A DNA stretch of 64,000 bases from Channallabes apus. Lineage: Eukaryota; Chordata; Actinopteri; Siluriformes; Clariidae. The stretch lies in contig CM060112.1 in the NCBI GenBank assembly GCA_030522415.1, positions 6,045,001 to 6,109,000 on the forward strand. Reading direction: 5' to 3'. Positions 61,308 to 64,000 of this stretch are shown piece by piece. How positions within the stretch are numbered: position 1 is the stretch's first letter; each line of letters starts with the position of its first letter. A program made the translations under genes and the position numbers. Under the pieces are notes generated by a model. It did not search any database and was not told where the DNA came from. It saw nothing but the letters and a program-made list of their open reading frames with translations.

Positions 61308-64000
61308 ATGAAGATCCTCCTCATCTTCACCCTCTGTCTGATCTCAGGTAAAGAAATGTACTTCAGAATAATCCTCACTCTCAGCAGCAGTGTTACATGA
61401 AGGAAGGTTTTGCTCAGATGGATGTTTGGTGTTTTGTTAGATGGAGGAGATTCCAAGGCAGTAACAGGATATTCAGGAGGAGGAGTCCTTATCAAGTGCA
61501 CGTATGATAAAAAATACACACAAAACAAGAAATATTTCTGTAAGGATTCAAAAACTATTTGTTCTGACCAAATAAAGGAAGGATTTCAACATGTGTTGAT
61601 AAATTCAGGAAGATTCTCACTGTATGATGACACTAAATCAGCAGTGTTCAGGGTGATGATCAGAGAGCTCACTGTACAGGACACTGGAACGTACTGGTGT
61701 AGAGTTGATACACAACCAGAGACAGAATACACACAGGTGGAACTAAAGGTACAGGAAGGTGAGTCTCCCAGCACAGATATTAGCAGACATACAAAATAAT
61801 CTTCTATATATTACTGTACTTACATAATAGTCTTTCAGATTATTCAGATAATAAGATCATGATTTAATCTGTATTTAAATTTTGCATGACTGAGACTTTC
61901 ATTGCTGATTATAATTTAAATATCCAATTAAATATAAACCTGTCACTGTATCTTACTACTGAACTCACTCTTATTAACTCATTGTTCAATTTTATGAAGC
62001 CATTACAGTCGTACTTCTTATTAATTATGGATTTACAACTTGAACTTAAACAAAAAACTTAAACGTAAATTTAAATTTAAACTCCTTGTTTTTATTACAG
62101 GTCCCTTGGACTCTAGAGAAGTAAGTGCATATACAGGGGGAGGAGTCAACATCAAGTGCAGATATGATAATAAATACAAAGACAACATCTTTCTGTCTTT
62201 CTGTAAGATCAATACAAATCATATCTGTTCAAATCAAATAAGAACTAACAGTAAACTGAACAGTGAATGGTCACATGATGGCAGATTCTCAGTTCATGAC
62301 GACAGAAGTTCAGGATTCTTCAGTGTGTTTATCAGAGAGCTGATTACGGAGGACACTGGAACATACACGTGTGCTGTTGATGTGTCTGATAGAATACAGA
62401 CCTACACTGTAGTGAAGCTGGATGTAACAGAAGGTGAGTAACTGTAATTATGTGTTTTAGCAGAAGAAACATGTTATTATTATATTAATATAATTCATTA
62501 TATCACATAAAGTATTACTTGGGCTTCATGGTGTCATATTGTACTTCCAGACATGGTGGTTTAAATTTTGCCTTCCCTCTGTGTGTGGTATTTACATGTT
62601 CTCCTTGTGCCTGGTGGGTTTTCTCAGGGTAGTCTGGTTTCCTCCCACAGTACAATGATATGCACAGCAGGTTGCTTTACGTTTCTAAACTGTCCATAGA
62701 GCTCCACATAACTGGGTTGTAAGACCCGTTGCAGGACGTTTATTTGATGTTTATATGTATATGATTTGAAGCAGACAATAACAGAAAAAGTTTACAGTCT
62801 GTAGAATGACAGTGATGGTGTGATGAGGAGCGTCATGTGACATTGCATCAAAATTCAGGAAAACTTTGTCAGCTAAAACTACTATCAGCACCCTTATATA
62901 AACACAACTGGGAACCGCGTATATAAATGCCTGTTCAGAACTGTACTGTATGTGGTAGCAGCCTGCGGATCTGCCCGTTCTGAACAGTTCATGCTCTGCC
63001 CCTCGCGCGACCCGCGTCTATACAGTATACAGTAATACAAAGGCTTTTTCCTAGTACACATACATAATCTGACCTGATTGTTTGTGATTTGCAGATCTGT
63101 CCTATGAGACGTCCATCAGTGAGACTGTCCATGTAGGAGGAGATTTGAGCATCAGCTGTAAATACCCAGAATCCCTCAGGAGTAATCCCAAGTTTCTGTG
63201 CAAGACGAGCCTGCAAGATTTTGCTTGCACTTATAAAAAATCTATTAATGAAAGTAGAAAATATGTAAATATGGGGAAATTCTCCCTGTATGATGACAGA
63301 GAAAGACAAATCTTGAGTGTGAGTATTAGAAATGTAACTGAGCGAGACTCTGGTCACTACTTGTGTGGAGCTGAAGCAGCCTGGGAATCTGATGATGGAT
63401 ACAAGGTTTATTTCACACAGATCAACCTGACAGTAACTGGTGAGTTTGTAGAGACACAGAGACACTGCATTAGTTATGTTGGTACTATAGTGGATTTGTG
63501 CGAAACACAGAGTCAGTGCACATACTAACCAGGTCTAGCCTCTCATACTGGCAGCAGTGAATATGACAATAGTGTGAGAACAAATAGTTTAGTTATGTTT
63601 AGAAATATTGAAAATAATATTAAATGGAATTGAAGTGATTTAGCTGATATCATTTTATTACACTGACTTCTGTCCTTTCAGTCTAAAATGATATGAAGAG
63701 CTGATGTGTCTTAGCCTCAAAGTTTGTTGTGTTTGTTATGTTCTTCCTGTGCATCTGTGTACAGTATTTTGCTTCACTACACTTCCTGTGAGATACAGCA
63801 GCAGAAGTATAAATATCAGTCAGTTCCACATCTACAAAATGTACACTGTATTGTGTTGCATCTATTACATTAAAACTTTTACATTTTTTAAAATTACATT
63901 TCAAAATTTAGATCCACATGTGCTAGTTTCAACCTTGGAACCAACACAACCTCCATCATCGTCATCATCATCGTCATCATCATCATCATCATCATCATCA
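61308..64000 (+). CDS. Gene E: CD300/pIgR-like receptor, three Ig domains, cut by window end
   Basis: Exons: 61308-61347 signal peptide; 61441-61758 Ig 1; 62101-62433 Ig 2; 63095-63439 Ig 3; stalk from 63912, which runs past the window end in a TCA repeat (Ser run). All junctions are phase 1 with GT/AG sites. Ig 1 ends TYWCRV and has a KDSKTIC extra-Cys loop; Ig 2 carries an FLS insertion before FCKIN compared with D; Ig 3 has HYLCGA, where its paralogues have YWCGA. Transmembrane and tail exons lie beyond the window, so whether it is inhibitory is unknown. From Ig 2 to Ig 3 it is closest to gene C, including the intron SINE fragment. Confidence 0.88.
62575..62665 (+). repeat. SINE-like fragment in the Ig 2-Ig 3 intron of gene E
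   Basis: Same fragment, same boundaries and almost the same sequence as at 48285 in gene C, so it was copied with the intron and did not insert twice. Confidence 0.75.

Overview
The window is vertebrate genomic DNA, almost certainly from a teleost and probably an otophysan such as a catfish (an inference). The grounds are intron-split genes, very many (CA)n/(TG)n microsatellites, tRNA-derived SINEs, Tc1/mariner elements, a chromodomain-type Ty3/gypsy element, and fish-type CD300/polymeric-Ig-receptor-like (CMRF35-like) receptor genes. Nothing bacterial is present.

Layout: (1) 1-4.24 kb holds an LTR-like repeat, then the last coding exon of an unidentified + strand gene (1721-1882) with a long 3' UTR. 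(2) 4.24-13.3 kb has no supported gene, only MITEs, microsatellites, SINE pieces and a transposase relic. (3) 13.38-20.29 kb, minus strand: receptor gene A, with a foldback element and SINEs in its long 3' intron. (4) 20.71-25.90 kb: a minus-strand gypsy retrotransposon abutting half of a Tc1 element. (5) 28.4-29.9 kb: relic of another receptor gene. (6) 31.48-39.90 kb: gene B, intact, with a 5.3 kb intron holding a SINE and a dead Tc1 element. (7) 40-46.6 kb: SINEs, a solo LTR with target duplication, an inverted repeat and a relic terminal exon. (8) 46.80-53.68 kb: gene C. (9) 54.2-55.9 kb: a retrovirus-like fragment and another relic terminal exon. (10) 56.35-60.06 kb: gene D. (11) 60.4-60.8 kb: a LINE 3' relic. 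(12) 61.31-64.0 kb: gene E, cut by the window end.

The receptor genes share one plan. A 40-nt signal exon is followed by a roughly 93-bp intron, then phase-1 exons of 318-345 nt, each a V-type Ig domain. Then come a Ser/Pro stalk exon, a transmembrane exon, a 47-53 nt linker exon, and a tail exon with tyrosine motifs. Genes A and B have two Ig domains; C, D and E have an extra middle one. The tails of B, C and D carry canonical ITIMs ([SILV]xYxx[ILV]), so these look like inhibitory cell-surface receptors. A PU.1/ETS-like GAGGAAGTG motif about 150 bp upstream of the start in B-E suggests myeloid expression (inference). The cluster is still changing: introns are mosaic between copies, the stalk is a coding TCA microsatellite, a 45-bp coding repeat is expanded in B, and gene C has a transposon at one splice donor and a mutated splice acceptor.
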